This document shows, piece by piece, positions 1 to 13,945 of a DNA stretch of 64,000 nt. Position 1 is the first letter of the stretch; every line of letters starts with the position of its first letter. Origin of the DNA: Plecoglossus altivelis (lineage: Eukaryota; Chordata; Actinopteri; Osmeriformes; Plecoglossidae); assembly GCA_036571765.1 (NCBI GenBank), contig BROE01000020.1:12843276-12907275 (forward strand), read 5' to 3'. The notes beneath the pieces were generated by a model, which was given only the letters and a program-made list of their open reading frames with translations, was not told the DNA's origin and ran no database searches. The position numbers and the translations under genes were made by a program.

Positions 1-129
1 TTATGGCTAACAGAAATGGTTATAGCTGTCTATTTTTAAGACCCTAATAATCCATCAAACCTGTGACATTGGGTGAGTAAAACAAATATGAACACGACAC
101 AAAGGTTAAGCAATTCCAGTGGACTGTAC

Positions 130-3100
130 CTGAGTATCCAGTGATGTCCATAGCCTTAAGATTTCTACACTTTATGACCGTCATGGTGAGTCTGCCTGCA
201 GTTGGCAGGTAACAGAGAGAGAACATGATCTCCCCCAAGTCGACACTTTCCTGTGTGATTCAGTCAGCAGAGAACACTGGTCATGAAGAGAAAGAAAGGG
301 CACTGCAACTACAACTATAGCTAAAGTATTAATCAACTAAAATATAATCTAAAGTTTATACATTATGCTTGTGATGGTATGTACAATGTGTCTGTGATGA
401 GGCTTTCTATGTTTGTGTGTGATTGAGCAACAAGACTTTCTGGGTCCTGCCTGGAATCTTCTGTCTGATGTCATGTTTGGAACATTTCATGTTAGAAAAA
501 CATTTTGGAGAACTCACAGAGGTGGCGTACTGAATGTCTTTCCAGATGGCTGTCTCTCTGGAAAGGTCCGACATCTCAAACAGATTCTCCAGAATCACTT
601 CACCGATCATGTCGTGACGAGAGAAGCGGTCAAAGTCATAGATGCTCAGGTGGAGTTTCCTGCTGCCCAGCTCTTCATAGGGAACTGAAAATTGGAAGGA
701 CTCGTCAAATGTAGGGTTGAGAGTTTTGCGGTGGACTCTTGTCTGGAACTTTCGCTTCCGATCTGGCAGGAGGTAAATCTTGACGTAGGGGTCTGAACTG
801 CCACAAAAGTCTTTAGCAGGCAAGTCAAAGGCCTTCAGAATGTTGACCAAAAGGGCCTCACTCTCATAGTCATACTTGAGAGAGAAATTGATCTTTCCAC
901 AAATCTTGCCAGTGTTGTTTTTGGAGGACTCATCTGCTTCCAGGGGACTCTGTTTGTAGAGCTCTGGTTGGATGCGACCAAGGCTAGAGGAATGGTCCTC
1001 TGGACAGGGGAAGTCATTGCCTCGGTCCAAGCTTGTGACATGGTGCATTTGTCTGGGAAGATGCTTTTTGAAAGAGCTATGCCTGGGGACAAGACAATGA
1101 CAGCATTGGATGGAAGTCAGTCCAGTCACTTTAGCAAACAATGGATTCACAGTTATTTGTCTGACTTGTGTTCTTTGTTTTATATGTTGTCTTAGCATTG
1201 TTGGCAGAAGCATGAGATTCAAGATTTTCATTACCTATGACTATTTTGCTGTAATTGTAGTGTGCACGGTAATAAATTACTTTTAGTGTTATTGAAGTGT
1301 TTGTATTGGAGTGTGCCCTAAAACACTGACCTGTAGATGTATGGTGTGGTGAAGATTAAGAGGGATTATGGGATTTGAACATATATGTCATGCATTATCC
1401 ACTGATGCTGACCTGGTAGAGGAGGCAGGCTCAGTGGTTTGCCTGGCCATGCGTGTTCGGCGCAGAAAGTGGTCCTTCATGGACAGCTGCACCTCCGCAG
1501 GGATGTCAGGAGATGTGTGGCTGATCTTCACGGCTGCCTCCAGATAACTTGCTGGGTCCTTCATCTTTTCCGAAGCCATGCTGTGCGTGTGTATGAGTGC
1601 GTGTGTGTGCGAGGGGAAAGTTCTCTCAAAGTGTCTGTGGGTGGATGGTCCAGCAAGAGTCAGAGCAGTGGCACTAGAGGAAAGGTCCTTCCTGCGCCAG
1701 GGTACCCAGCAGAGCTTCCAGGAGGCAAAGATGATGACCCCCAGCAGAGCAAGGCCGCATGCCACAAACACCAATAGCAGGAGGCTGAAGGAGATATCTG
1801 GAGAGACAGAGACAATTTAAAGAGAGGAGAATGATAGAGGTTGCCAATGCTACTTGACATGTTGTGCCGTGGCACTGAGAAACAGAGATGCATGGTACTT
1901 GTGCCTCCTGGTGGTAATACAGACATTGTAGGTTATTATGAATCATAAGATTATTTACCTTCTAAGCTTTTTTAATTAAATCTAAATGGGTTGTGGCTAT
2001 GTCTGTTGGGACGTTCCCGTGAAATAATACTTTTCTGAAGGTACCACATGCTGAGCAGAGGCTGGTTTAACCTGCTTTAATTACTTGGAGACATCGGGAG
2101 AGTAGACTGGATGGCATGATTCAGATAGATCCCACTAGTTACATTGCAGGAAACATCCACGGAGAATTTTCAAACCTAAGACCTTCTACTTCATCTTTTC
2201 GTTCTAATACTCACTCTTTGTCTTCCCTGTCTCTTTTTTTCCCTCTATTACACAAACACACACATGCACACAGAGGGGATTTGATCTATGAGTTTCCAAT
2301 GTGATAAATGTAATTATAGTATTTTTTTAAATAATTTTACCAGGTTGCACTGAAGCAAAGGTGTGCCTTTTCAAAAACTGCAACAAAGATCTACCGTTTC
2401 AATAAAAAAGTGCATTTCTACGTGTCTCTGTCTCTATTTATGCATACATCAATGGTAAAATTAGTACTGTACGTTTTGCATTTCTCTAGCATGTGAAGAA
2501 ACAACCATTTTACCATCTTTAAACCATCCCAACTAATCAATTATACATGTACACACTGTGAATAATACATCCAGCCTCAAGTAAAGCTGTACAATTTAAA
2601 AGAAATATTGCAGAATTCCGATAAAAGGAAGCACCAAATGTTCTTGTATATGTCTTCTTTTTATTTGAGGATTCAGATTACTGTGTGAATAGTACTTTCT
2701 TCTTCTACATTTTCCCTAAAGTTGACTGAAGGAATGTTCCACAAACAGTAGGTTGTGAGAGGCCATCTGCCAGTCTCAGTGTGGCTCAGCTTGAGCTTCT
2801 CACATGGGACATCTCTGGGCCTTTGGGGCACCAGACCAGGATACATGTTGAATACTGGAGACACACAGAATATTATGTCTAGTCAGCACATGTCTGAAGG
2901 AAGAATATTAACATAAGGTAATCCCCAGTCCTAAATATCCTAACTGAAATAAATGTTGGATTTGGCCAACCATCGTAAATGGCCTAATTCAAACGTATCA
3001 AAGTTGGTCTTTACATGGCTATCTTATATATTATAATCGCAGTGAATAATTTACAGGTTACATTATACATGGTTATGTATTATTTATGTAGGCTGGATGG

Positions 3101-4307
3101 ATTTAAGGTTAAATACACATTACGTGTTTGACACCTTTGAAATCAAGGCCTAATTATCCATGCAAGAACCATGAAGTGGATCTAAAATATGATCTTGTGG
3201 ATTGATAAAAGAGAAAACGACCTGATTGAAGGATAAATGTTATTTTTTACTGTGATTGACAAAAATATGGCATCATCCTGTTTCAGAATATTCATATTCA
3301 CAAAATGGGGTATCAAAATAGTAACGACAGTCCAAACTGCGCTTTCTGCATGGATCTACGGCTGTTCTGCAGTGAGACCTGCCTTCAAGAGCTTTTCCTG
3401 TGACCAAAACATCTGATGAAACCTTGTTTTGTAGCTGAATCATTGACAGCAACCAAAGCCCCAGGGGGTTTCCTTCTCTTGAAGAGCCCGCACCTATAAC
3501 TTGGTCTCTATAGAAACTTGTGTGTCACCTAAACATATCCAATCCCACCCCTAAAGTAGAGATCTGCAGCTTCCACTGGAGAAAAACAGCCACCGCTAAA
3601 CATTCTGAGTCACTTGATTCTTCCCCACAACCTGGATTATAAAATAGAATCCTCATAATAATTCCAAGATTTAAGGTTTGTAGATTTTAAATATTTGTAG
3701 ATGTCATGAATCAAGCGGAAGCAAGATGGTTCCTCTCTAGGTTTATGCAAGAAATGACAGACAAGCCACAGGACAGTTTACCGACCCCCAGCAATCATCA
3801 AGTCCTTTCTGTCAGAAGGAATGTATATACAAATGAAATAGTAACCACACAGTGCTTTTCGAAAGTATTTCTCCTGAGTAATCATAATCTTGCACAATAG
3901 GAGGTAACTCACAAAATACTATATCAGACATAGCATGATAGGTTTAGAAGGAATGATTCAGCTAATAGGGTTATCGCTTGCTATTTTTGTATGGAATAGT
4001 TTACTACCCCGCCTTATACACTGACGTTTACGTTTAATGTTACAGTAATATTGTAGACAGCATGCTTCCCAGAATGCAGCGTAGAAAAAGTCTGGCTGGC
4101 TGCAAACTAACCATAAGGGTTATTGCCATGTGTGAAGAGCCAGTTGCAAACACAGCCCCTGTGTTTCTAGTTGTACCTGTGCACACAAACTAATGTAATA
4201 CACATCTGTTGTCTTTTACCAGGAAAAATTTCCAATGGTCTCTCAATTTCCCGAAGTCTGTGATATTATCAATCCTTTGTCTATTCCCAGTAAAGCAATC
4301 ACGTCTG

Positions 4308-4378
<71 letters not shown>

Positions 4379-7300
4379 CTTGAGAGAGAGAAAGAGACAG
4401 CAAGAGCAGGGAAGAGGGAGAGAGAGAGAGACATAAATTGCACTCCAATCACAACACAAATGGAGCATGGTCACAACTGTAGGGGCTATTGTTAAGGTTT
4501 ATGTACTTGTTTTTGTAAATGATTTTCATAAGCGTCACTAATGACAAAAAGTTTCAAGAGAATGGATTGCAATGAGATTCAAGAGGACTTGTTAAGGTCG
4601 ACAACTGTGCTTATTTGATGATTGCACAAGGCAAATGACAACACAAGGCTAATACAAGTTTTTACCAGTGTTCTTGCCCGCAGATGACGAGATGATTTTT
4701 AGAGGTTTTTTTTCCTTTTCATATATTTTACTTTAGAAGATAGAAAAAATGAATATATGTGCTTTTTAAAAGATTCTTGGAGAGATCAGATGTCCCCTCT
4801 AGTAGAACAAGGAAAATCCCAAACCAAGGGGAAATATTTGGGACTTCACAAATTTAAATGATATTTAAAAATTTGCAGGCTTGTAAATTACAATAAAGTA
4901 TTAAGGTTAGTATGAAATTAAGTTTCAGGTTAGGTTTAAGGGTTAAGATTAAGATTAAGGTTAGAATGAAAGTTGGGGAAAAATATTTTTAGCAGAACTG
5001 AATGGTGAGTGTGTGTAGGAGATTTAGGGAGAGAAAATCGTCAGTATGCAGCAAATGGCCAGGGCCAGAGTCAAAGGCCTTGTTTAACTGTGTGCGTGTC
5101 TGCATGTGGGTGTATATTGTGTCAATTACTGTATTTACTTGACACGTAAGCTTTAAAGTTGGACCACAGAATTTAATTGTATTGTTGGTAAATTGAAAAT
5201 AATACAAGAATACCACTTAGAAGATGCTAATTACGTGGTGCAACAAACATGCTGTGCTGTTGAGCAGCATGGTAATTAATGTGACTGGGAATCTCACTGC
5301 ACCATGGACACATCATTACCATATTCCCCAACTTGAACACCACCTAGTACAAAATCAGCTTAGTCAGGAGGATCTGGGCAAAGAAAAATGTTCATTGAGA
5401 GCTGTTTCCAACACAGCTCATAACATGAATATCCACCAGAATTGTCTTTAACCTTAGGCAAACAATAACGATCATGCATGTGCACACAACGCACAACATG
5501 CTACCCTCAGATAAAGCAAGAAGAGTGACATCACATGCCAGACTGAATATCCTGCATGCCTCTTCCTCTGTATGGATGTAGGTTACATTAGTATTTGTGG
5601 GGCTGAAGACAGGGGAGTGTGAAGGGAAGATAAGAGGGAGAAAGGCCAGGCTTGCATGTTTTGATGGACAGAGCAAGTCTTTCTATAGAGAGGCTACTGA
5701 GAGGTAGCCAATGAAAACAACTGGCTCAGGAAGTATCCTGGAATCTAGACAAAAGACTATTGTTAAGGAAACAAAGCTTACTTTAACATATTGTGAAAGG
5801 TAGTGCTGCTTCATGATGAAAACTGCATGGAATGAAATCAATGATCCAGTCCACAATCTCCCCCTTAGCCATGACTCTTTCTACAGTGTTTGTTAAATTG
5901 CACTTGCCAAATAAAAACATTTACTGGGTACGTTTTTTTTAATGCTGTGTCATTATAAATACATCACCATATGTACATATACCGTATTGTTGTTAATGTG
6001 AGTCAAGTAACCTCTCATTGACTGAGGGAATACTGATCCACTTTTAGTGCTCTGCAATAGCTTTCACATGCATAAGAATATTCTGTTACAGTGGGTTAAT
6101 GCACTTTTTCTCCAATCATAAAAAGGCAAAGAGCTTCCTGCAACCTAAAAGGATATCTCCAATGAAAACCAAATCCCATTACTATAAACTGACTATTGTT
6201 GAATGAAGCAAATATTGATGAAATTATCTAGTTTCAGTTGACACATACCGTGCAGGCCAAGAACAGCCTGCAGATGATCTCAGGTCGTTATGGTGACAGT
6301 CGAAGATTACATAGATGCATTAAAAATAACAGAAAGCCTTGCCAAGTATTACACCATGAATCGCTGTAACAGTCATACTTTGACTCCACTGCAATATAAT
6401 CTGAGTTTTACATTAAACAGTCCTTAATGCTTAAAAAATAATCTAATGTTGATATTTTCATGTTTTAACTACACAAATTCCACAACAATTAAATATATTT
6501 GAGCAACTCCAGAGTTCAAACCAAAGATCTCACAGGGAGTTTGACAGAGGTGATGTTGGGAAGGAATTGACCACGCCACAACACCTCCCATGTACATCTG
6601 TATACATACACATCTGATCTACCAGACCCTTGTCCTCTCCTATTCTGGCAGCTCACCACCCCTCCCCGTTTCTCCCCCCTGTCTGAGCTCTTTATCTAAT
6701 ATCCAGACCTCCCCCATCAGAGCATCTATTCAAGCTCAAGTAGCCCAGCCGTGACCCTAGTAACTCATCTGGCACATGCACATGCTGCCTGGATGCATCA
6801 TCCTTCAATTTGTTTCAATTATCAGTCAATTCAATTTCTTTAATCAACAAAAATGAAACACATTTTGGTTGATGGTGTCATATTTTAATTCACACTCTGG
6901 GCTGGTTTGCAAAACACCTCTTATTTCCCCCCTCCTGCCCAGAGTCTTTACCAGCCATGTAACCTCTCATTTGTCTCCTTTAACAGTATCACTGAGATCA
7001 ACACTACAGCCTTCCTTAAACAAATGTTGGATTTTGTAAACCTACAGCTATCAGCACAACAGCTATTTACATCCACTATTGGGCACAGGGTAACAGGAAA
7101 GTCCTGACTTTGGTTGTTCATCAATAAAATCGCATTCGTTTGAAGAATGAATGATTATTGATTTTGCAAAATATAAAAAATAAAATAAAAGGTTAGATAA
7201 AACATTGAACATAGATAACACAGATATTTGGTCACAAAAAAAGATAAAATAACATCAACTACCATGTAATTAACCATGGTTACACTTCATTCTGCTTTAG

Positions 7301-10300
7301 CAAATTTATCACACAAGTGAAACTTGGTATGAGGGAGGTTGGGCTTTTCAAGATAAAATGGATGTTGACATTGATCTGGTTTTGGTAAAACCACATTGAA
7401 CTGCTGCTTTACAACCTCCATTCAGCACTTACACCCCCACCCAATACTGTGCCTTCATGCACTTTCAAAATGACCTACACTACTAACGCTTCAAATTGTA
7501 ATTCATGAGTACCTACAATCTTTTTACTGTGGACATTGCTTTGTATTGACATAGCAGTGAATGTAATGTGTGAAGTCAGTCAGAACCATACAAGCTACAT
7601 TGCAGCAATTGTAGTTAAAATTCAACCATCTCACTCCAAGTTTGTCCATGAACACCGATGTAGCAATTCCTCATTGAATGGAACACATTTAACATACTTG
7701 TGGTTGATGGCTCGATTGAACATCAGAACAAACTAATAAGTACCATACAGTTTGCAATATTAAACGAAATAGTGTAGAAACGTGTTTCAAAGCAGAAAAT
7801 CCATGCAAGACCTAAATTGTTAATCTGCACAGGAGTGCCTGTTGTATGTCTTGATTTTGCTAAAAGTCAGTTATATTTGTTCTGCTATATATAGTATGTG
7901 TCAATCCCAAAGGGTTCACCGGCTTGTAAAGTGATTTGCCTCTCCTGCAGAGTGACACAACGGGGAAACTGTGGGAAAATAGATGCAACCTGCTTACTCT
8001 GCACCCCTATGAGGACAAAACTGTTAAATTGATCGTCTTTGTTTCTGTAAAATACCACATCAACAAACAGCTAACATGCATAGTGGCAGTGAAGGCACTC
8101 ACCGATGCTGAACCCTCTTCTCTCCCCTCTCTCTCTCTCTTTCTCACTCTTTTAAGCACTGTAGACGCTCTCTCTCTCTTTCTCACTCTTTTAAGCACTG
8201 TAGAAGCTCTCTCTTTCTCACTCTTTTAAGCACTGTAGAAGCTCTCTCTCTCTCTCTTTCTGCCGAGCCCCTTCAGTGGATCCTAACCCTCCCCTGTCTT
8301 CTTAGCAAATGAGCTTACAACTGCGCTTGGGACCCGGTTTCTATGGAGCTATGATTGAGCGAACCCATATGCAGAGCTAGATGCTGTACAGCAACCATCC
8401 AGGGGCAGGTACTTCAGCCAAGCCTGGAGAGCAGTAACATGCTCCTTAATGAATAACCCTTGCAGCTGATCCATGTGGTTCTTACGCCTGCCAAGGCTTC
8501 CAAGATGTAGATGCTTGTGTACTTTCATAGTAGCCCTATGGCACATTATTGTATTATTCTACCTTTTGTAATGCTCAGAATTTTTTATTCCTTTAATGTC
8601 GCCATGAGACCCAAAATGACAAAAGAGGAGGTTACTGTGTATGAATATTAATGCAATATTCTCATGAATATCAAACAAAACTGTGAATGGATGCATATTA
8701 CGCTAGCAAATCATGGGAGGAGGAAAACCATCAAACAAGAAGCTACTTTGGGGGCTGGTAAAATGATAATAAACTGAACAGACTATTGTATGTAATCCGT
8801 GTTGTACAGCTAAATGAACCAATAAGGACACAGCAGATGTATGTCGGGTCTGTGAAGCATGTATCATTATGTTATATGCTTCGGAGCAGCCTTCACCCTA
8901 TGTCTTGTGCTGCCCAAACGGCACACTACCATGAGATGTGCTCTTGCTCCATGTGGTGGAGATGTAACTGTCCCTTGTAGCCCACTTCTACCCAGATTAC
9001 CATCAGACCACATTAAAGCGGGGGAAGTGCCCTGTGTTGGGGGATTGCAAGCCTCCGAGTCCCCTCTCTACTTTCACAAGAGCAAGTGTGTAATTTGTGG
9101 TAAATTTGCACTGTTCACACACATGCCAAGCCAGCTGTCAAGTGAGAGTGGTTATTGGGGAGTGGGGGTGAGATGGAGGAAAGAAGAAATGGTATGATTC
9201 ACTGGGGGGCGAGATTAATTAATGCTGTCAGGAATGTTAAAAATTGTCAGCACACATGGCACATGGCAGTCTTCATCTACTGCTCTTTAATGTATTTGGC
9301 AAATATGCCAGCAGAATGATAAGTCATGCGATCCTATGCTATGCCAATAAGGCCACTTATTTTCCTTGTGCAGTCATCATCTTTGGCTGTTTCTCACATA
9401 GAGCCTTGATCTTGCACTGATCAAGAGGTGAGACTCATGCTGCTGAATGTGACTAATACATTATCTGTTGGCACAGAGTGATGCAATGCACCTTAAGTAG
9501 AAGGAAGACTTTCAATGAGAAGCAGACAGGATGAAGGTTGTGCTTCATGCTGAGAAGTAGATTCAAGCTGATGTACTCCCTTGACGAAGTATCGTCTAAC
9601 AAGGCATATTTTGATGTAAATCAATGTGTGATTATGCATGTACTCGATTTGCATCCCCCGTGCTGATCTTGCGATGTAACAATGTAGAAATCCTTTGAGA
9701 GAGATTTTATCTAGCAATTGTCTTCTTAGCTTTAAAAGATTCATGAGATCCACTTGAAGTTTGATTGAATTGACACGTTTTAATAAATGGTTGTACAAAC
9801 CAACTTTTGGTTGGTGTTTTACAACTCATTGGCACGCAAGACACAATGTGACTGCAGTGAAAAATATATCTATGAGATACAGTGTCTCATGGATTCAGTA
9901 TTGCTTAGCCAGGCCTACAGTTATCAGTTGGATGAAAGCAGTTGTTAAGAAAGAAGCAAATGATTGGACTCATTAGTCTAAGTTCAGCAGCAACTGTCAC
10001 GATGTAATATGATTATGGAATTACAGTGTCTCTGAGTACTGAGAATTCGACTGCCACAATGCACCTCATTAAAGGGAAGAACTCAGTTCACACAGACTCA
10101 GAGCTCAAGGACAGAGAGTTAATGCAATAAAGGTTAAACTTTTTTCACGCTAATGTAACACACACAAAAGCAAAGCAGGAAGGCTCAGTTCACAGATTAC
10201 TGACAAAGCTCATGTAATGAATACTGATGGTTGAGATCAGACGCAGATGTGTCTTTGAGTGGGCACCAGAGATCCTCTGTCATGACTGTGATCTTTTGGT

Positions 10301-13300
10301 TCCCTTTGAAGTGCCAAAAGAGATGTGTCCAAAATGTTTATTCACAGAAAACATTCTGCATTTTGAATTTCTGGTGTATATTCATGTCAGTTGTGCATTT
10401 CTAATCCTTCTGTGGAATTTGAAGAGTTAACTTTTACTGGGGTTGGTTGGCACAGTGTTGAACACATGGTGTCCCTGAGGACCACATCTCCTCACCTTAC
10501 TGCTCACGTTATTGTTGCTGACTATGAATCGGAACTTACCCATTGTTTAATTGGCTTCTGGTTATATATCCTGTGTATTCATTTACGAGCCTTGACACCC
10601 AAATTGATTTCTCTTCTTCATATCTGACTCTTGGATAAAGTCGATATCGGAGGTTGTGAGAATTTGTTTTCTCACAGGCCTCTTGGTAGATTCGTCCAAA
10701 CTAAAGTGCAGCTAGCTGGCCTGATTGAAGTCCAAGTCTTGGTTATCATCTCATCTTACACCTCACATCAACAAGATCCGTTGGCTACAGCTTGTTGATA
10801 AGAACAGCCATTCAGAAAGAGGACTTACGGACCTAATTAAATTATGGAAATAGCCTGTAATGGTAGTTTTACCGGAAATAGTAATATGATGAGAAACTCC
10901 TCAATGACAAACTCATGCTGCAACTTATTTCTGGGAATTATTCTCAAAAGCAGGCTAATTCTGCTTTTAATTAATAATATTTCATGCAAGAAATAATATA
11001 AGTCACAATCTATTAGCTAATAAATAATGCAACATATGGGATATTTCTTGCATGAAACCCTTCAGCTGTAGATAGTATGGTAGCATATGTGTAAAAGGTC
11101 TATACACTGCAGACTTGATGAAAATCAATTGGGTAACATGTTCTCGTTGTGAACAGGCAGAAGAGCAATACAATTGTCACCATCCACATGTACTCCACAG
11201 TGTTGTCAATGTGGAGGGGTCTTGTTGACCTCTGACTACTGCAGACAAGCACAGAAGAAATTTAACACAATCAAGAATAAAACGTCAGAGCGGTCAGGAA
11301 GCCTCAGGCTGAAAATTAGATTTCTGTCATTTGGGTCCACCCCCATCCTCATCATATGAACCATCCCTTCCCTCACTCCTTCCCATCCAAAGCATCAATT
11401 TAAAGAGTATCTTGTTCAATTTACAGCTGGAACTGTAGCTAACTGTCCAGATGTTAACCTCGATTTTTTATCCCATCACTTTCATCCCCCAAATTATCAC
11501 AGATTTTAAAGGCTTATTATTGACAATACATTGGTGTAATGCAAAAATCAAGCTGTCTTTATGGTCTCATATTCCTAACGTAGTACTCAATGGGGATGTG
11601 TGTAGTTCAGTGGCAGAGCATTTGATCACATATATGTAGAGGTACCAGTAAACATTCCCCTCTGTACATTGCTTTGAATTTTAAGTCTGGAATGTCACTA
11701 AAACAATTGGCCTGCAGCACCTCAGTCTGCTGAATAATTACCATAAGTTCTACAGAACCACACCTGCAAAACTGTTATCCCTTGCGGGTTATGAACAGAC
11801 TCCTTTACAACACTCTGTTGACAAACACAATGCATTGTCTGTGCTATCACACTCTGCTTGCCATTGTTATTTATTTATTCATGGTCACATATTGCAGTAA
11901 CAGCATGGTCTAGCTGTGCTCTCTGCTCCTCCCCTAGATGTCAGATTAGACCTCAGCAGTGTGTAATATCTGCTCTGCTTGTGTTTTCATCATCAGGATG
12001 GGACCACAGAGGGCAAGGATGGAGGGAGGTGCTGTTTTTTTACTTGAGGGTGATTTCAAATGTTCTACAGTGTCTGTCCTCCATACTGCTTCTCCAACTG
12101 TTTTCAAATCAAACTGGAGTAATTTCCCTCCTCCTGTTACCCTCCATGTCCTCTAATGGTTAAACCTACTAAGATAGAGGAAGTGATTGATCTAATGCTC
12201 CCCAGCTGGAGACCATGACCTCATTTCACTGCCGGTACACACTTAAATAAGGGTGCACACAATGGACCCTATTCAATCAATATTGGTAAGAATAAACCGT
12301 ACCATATCTACCAGATGCAATAAAAGGTCATGATCTCACACAATTGTGATTTCAATGAAATACTGCAACATATATAATACTGAACACTTGGAATATTGAA
12401 TCATTAGATTTATTAAAGATATATGTTAAGTACCCAAAGATGACAAAGAAATACTCATGATCAGATGTATCCAAATATTACTTCTTGCCATACATAGATG
12501 GGAAGAAGTACTTCCTATGTCAGAAGCTATTGTATCGATCCTGGCAGATGCATGTATTCCACAGGTATCCCTACTCCATCACGAGCCAATAGTCAAATCA
12601 TCTGCTGTGGAACAATAAAAATAAAGCAGAGTATCAGAGAGCTGTGACACTTGGAACTCTGACATTCTCCTCACCAGAGATAGCAGTGCACAACCCACCA
12701 CTCCATTTGCCTGACCTTTGATTTTTGGCAGCCTGGGCACAGAGCTCTGCAGGGGAGTTTGAGGACACAGCAGCAGTCCTCTATTCATGTAGTATTACTA
12801 CCTGCAGACTGTGGCACCCTCACCCTTCCTGCCCGTGCAGCGGGTGCCACCTCTTACAGATGCCGTGCAAGCTTTAATTGGAACATGATCAGCATGAGCT
12901 AGTTCAGTTACCTGCCCATCAACCCCACAGCTGAGCTGGAAGGAAATACACTAACCTGATATGGAGGCAGAGATGGCGGCGATGGTGGATGGTGGTTTTA
13001 GTGTAATGTGAAAAGCTAGACTCTAATGGGACGGTCTTAGTGAGATTCCCCTTAGATGGTAGTAATGAAAGGAAGAATAGGTGAAGAACTGTGTGGTAGG
13101 GAGAGAGTGCCCCTGAGGTCTATTTTAGTATCTGTGTTCTTTTATGAGACCAAACTAATGCACTATAGAACTGAGGCAGAGAGAATTTCCAGATGACCAA
13201 TCTTGCATGGTCGTAGAAGAAACGTACAAGTAAATGGAAAATGTAGAAGCAGCTTTAGTTCAACCTTTATCTGACACAACCCATTCCACTTACCACTGAC

Positions 13301-13945
13301 TCACACTGACATCTGGTGTCTTCATAGTTCTATTCTGGTTGCCTATGGCACTGTGGGTTATATTTGAAATGTAGTGACAACAGAATAGCCATGCCTTATG
13401 GCTTTCTTTTACCATGTCTCTCAATTCAGTTTGTACAGTATACTAACAACAGAAAGAGGTTTTTTTCTGAAGCTTTTTACACACTCTTTCATTTACTAGA
13501 AAGGGCATCCATCGAGTCATCTAGAGTTTTTTTTTTGCCACTGAGAAAAACCTAACTGCATCTGAGTTAGTATTATGAGTATACTAATTGAATATTCTAT
13601 CTCTGTTATGATCAAATTTAATATATACATACATGATTTTTCCCACATAAAGTAGACAGATTTTCCCCCCTGCACAATTCCCACAGTTGCTTAGTTTTGA
13701 TCAATTGACATAGCCTAAGTCTCTTACAGCCACAAGCACAAACATAACCATTCAAGTCACAGCCGGTCATGCAGTTTACCTGCGTCTCTATGGTTAGGGC
13801 TCTGGTTGGCATGAGCCAGCAGAGTGATGAACTCCTCACAGGTGTTGGACTCCAATAAGGGGCTGTCATCCAAACAGAGGTCAATAATGAGGGCCACTGC
13901 CTTCTCACAGAACATGTCATTCTCCTCTCTCTCTGCAGAACTCAT
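130..13945 (-). CDS. syt6: Synaptotagmin-6-like (partial, 3' end outside window)
   Basis: Membrane Ca2+/phospholipid sensor of the synaptotagmin 3/6/9/10 subgroup, acting in regulated vesicle exocytosis. Coding exons on the minus strand, in order: 13780-13945, 1413-1797, 518-1082, 130-250. Phases join cleanly (166, 385, 565, 121 nt) and give residues 1-412. The short N-terminus has cysteines at 13, 24 and 36, the type that links this subgroup into disulfide dimers. One membrane segment lies at about 58-82 and ends in WKLCW. A linker with KISHTSPDIPAEVQ follows, then C2A from about 244 with SSDPYVKIYLLPD and YDFDRFSRHD calcium-binding loops, then the start of C2B (GEIMFSLCYLPTAGR). The KDFCGSSDP and IWKDIQYATSESVDLGE stretches fit SYT6 better than SYT3 or SYT10. 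The start ATG is preceded by GGAGG. The first intron is about 12 kb; the others are 330 and 267 bases. The remaining C2B exons lie left of position 1. Subtype call is from memory of the family, not alignment. Confidence 0.9.
4311..4430. repeat. (GA)n microsatellite
   Basis: A near-pure GA run covers 4311-4364. It continues as an interrupted GA-rich tract with AAG and CAAGAG breaks to about 4430. It sits in syt6 intron 1 and produces only repetitive open frames. Confidence 0.95.
8140..8239. repeat. Three-copy minisatellite
   Basis: A 26-base core (TTTCTCACTC, then TTTTAAGCACTGTAGA) starts at 8140, 8179 and 8214. The cores are separated by CT-rich spacers, so the period is 39 then 35 bases. 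The cores are identical by eye; only the CT spacers vary in length. Confidence 0.9.
10980..11057. repeat. 15-bp perfect inverted repeat
   Basis: TTTCATGCAAGAAAT at 10980-10994 is exactly complementary to ATTTCTTGCATGAAA at 11043-11057. The spacer is 48 AT-rich bases. It lies in syt6 intron 1. It may be the ends of a small non-autonomous element or a structured RNA. Confidence 0.6.

Larger units (their letters stand above)
1798..13779 (-). other. Long first intron of the syt6-like gene
   Basis: About 12 kb separates the exon for the cysteine-rich N-terminus from the exon for the membrane segment. The donor (GTAAAC, minus strand, at 13779) and the acceptor (CTCTCCAG, ending at 1798) are good, and the phase-1 junction restores an Asp codon. 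I see no convincing gene in it. It holds a GA microsatellite near 4311-4430, a three-copy minisatellite at 8140-8239, a 15-bp inverted repeat at 10980-11057 and a 9-bp-stem hairpin at 12811-12850. Short open frames in it look like chance. Confidence 0.8.

Noticed and set aside
4190..4495. Open frames of about 70-95 codons over the GA repeat on both strands
   Set aside because: They encode only SerLeu or ArgGlu repeats made by the microsatellite.
8859..9197. 112-codon plus-strand frame in syt6 intron 1
   Set aside because: Cys-rich by composition, but no recognised domain and no exon borders.
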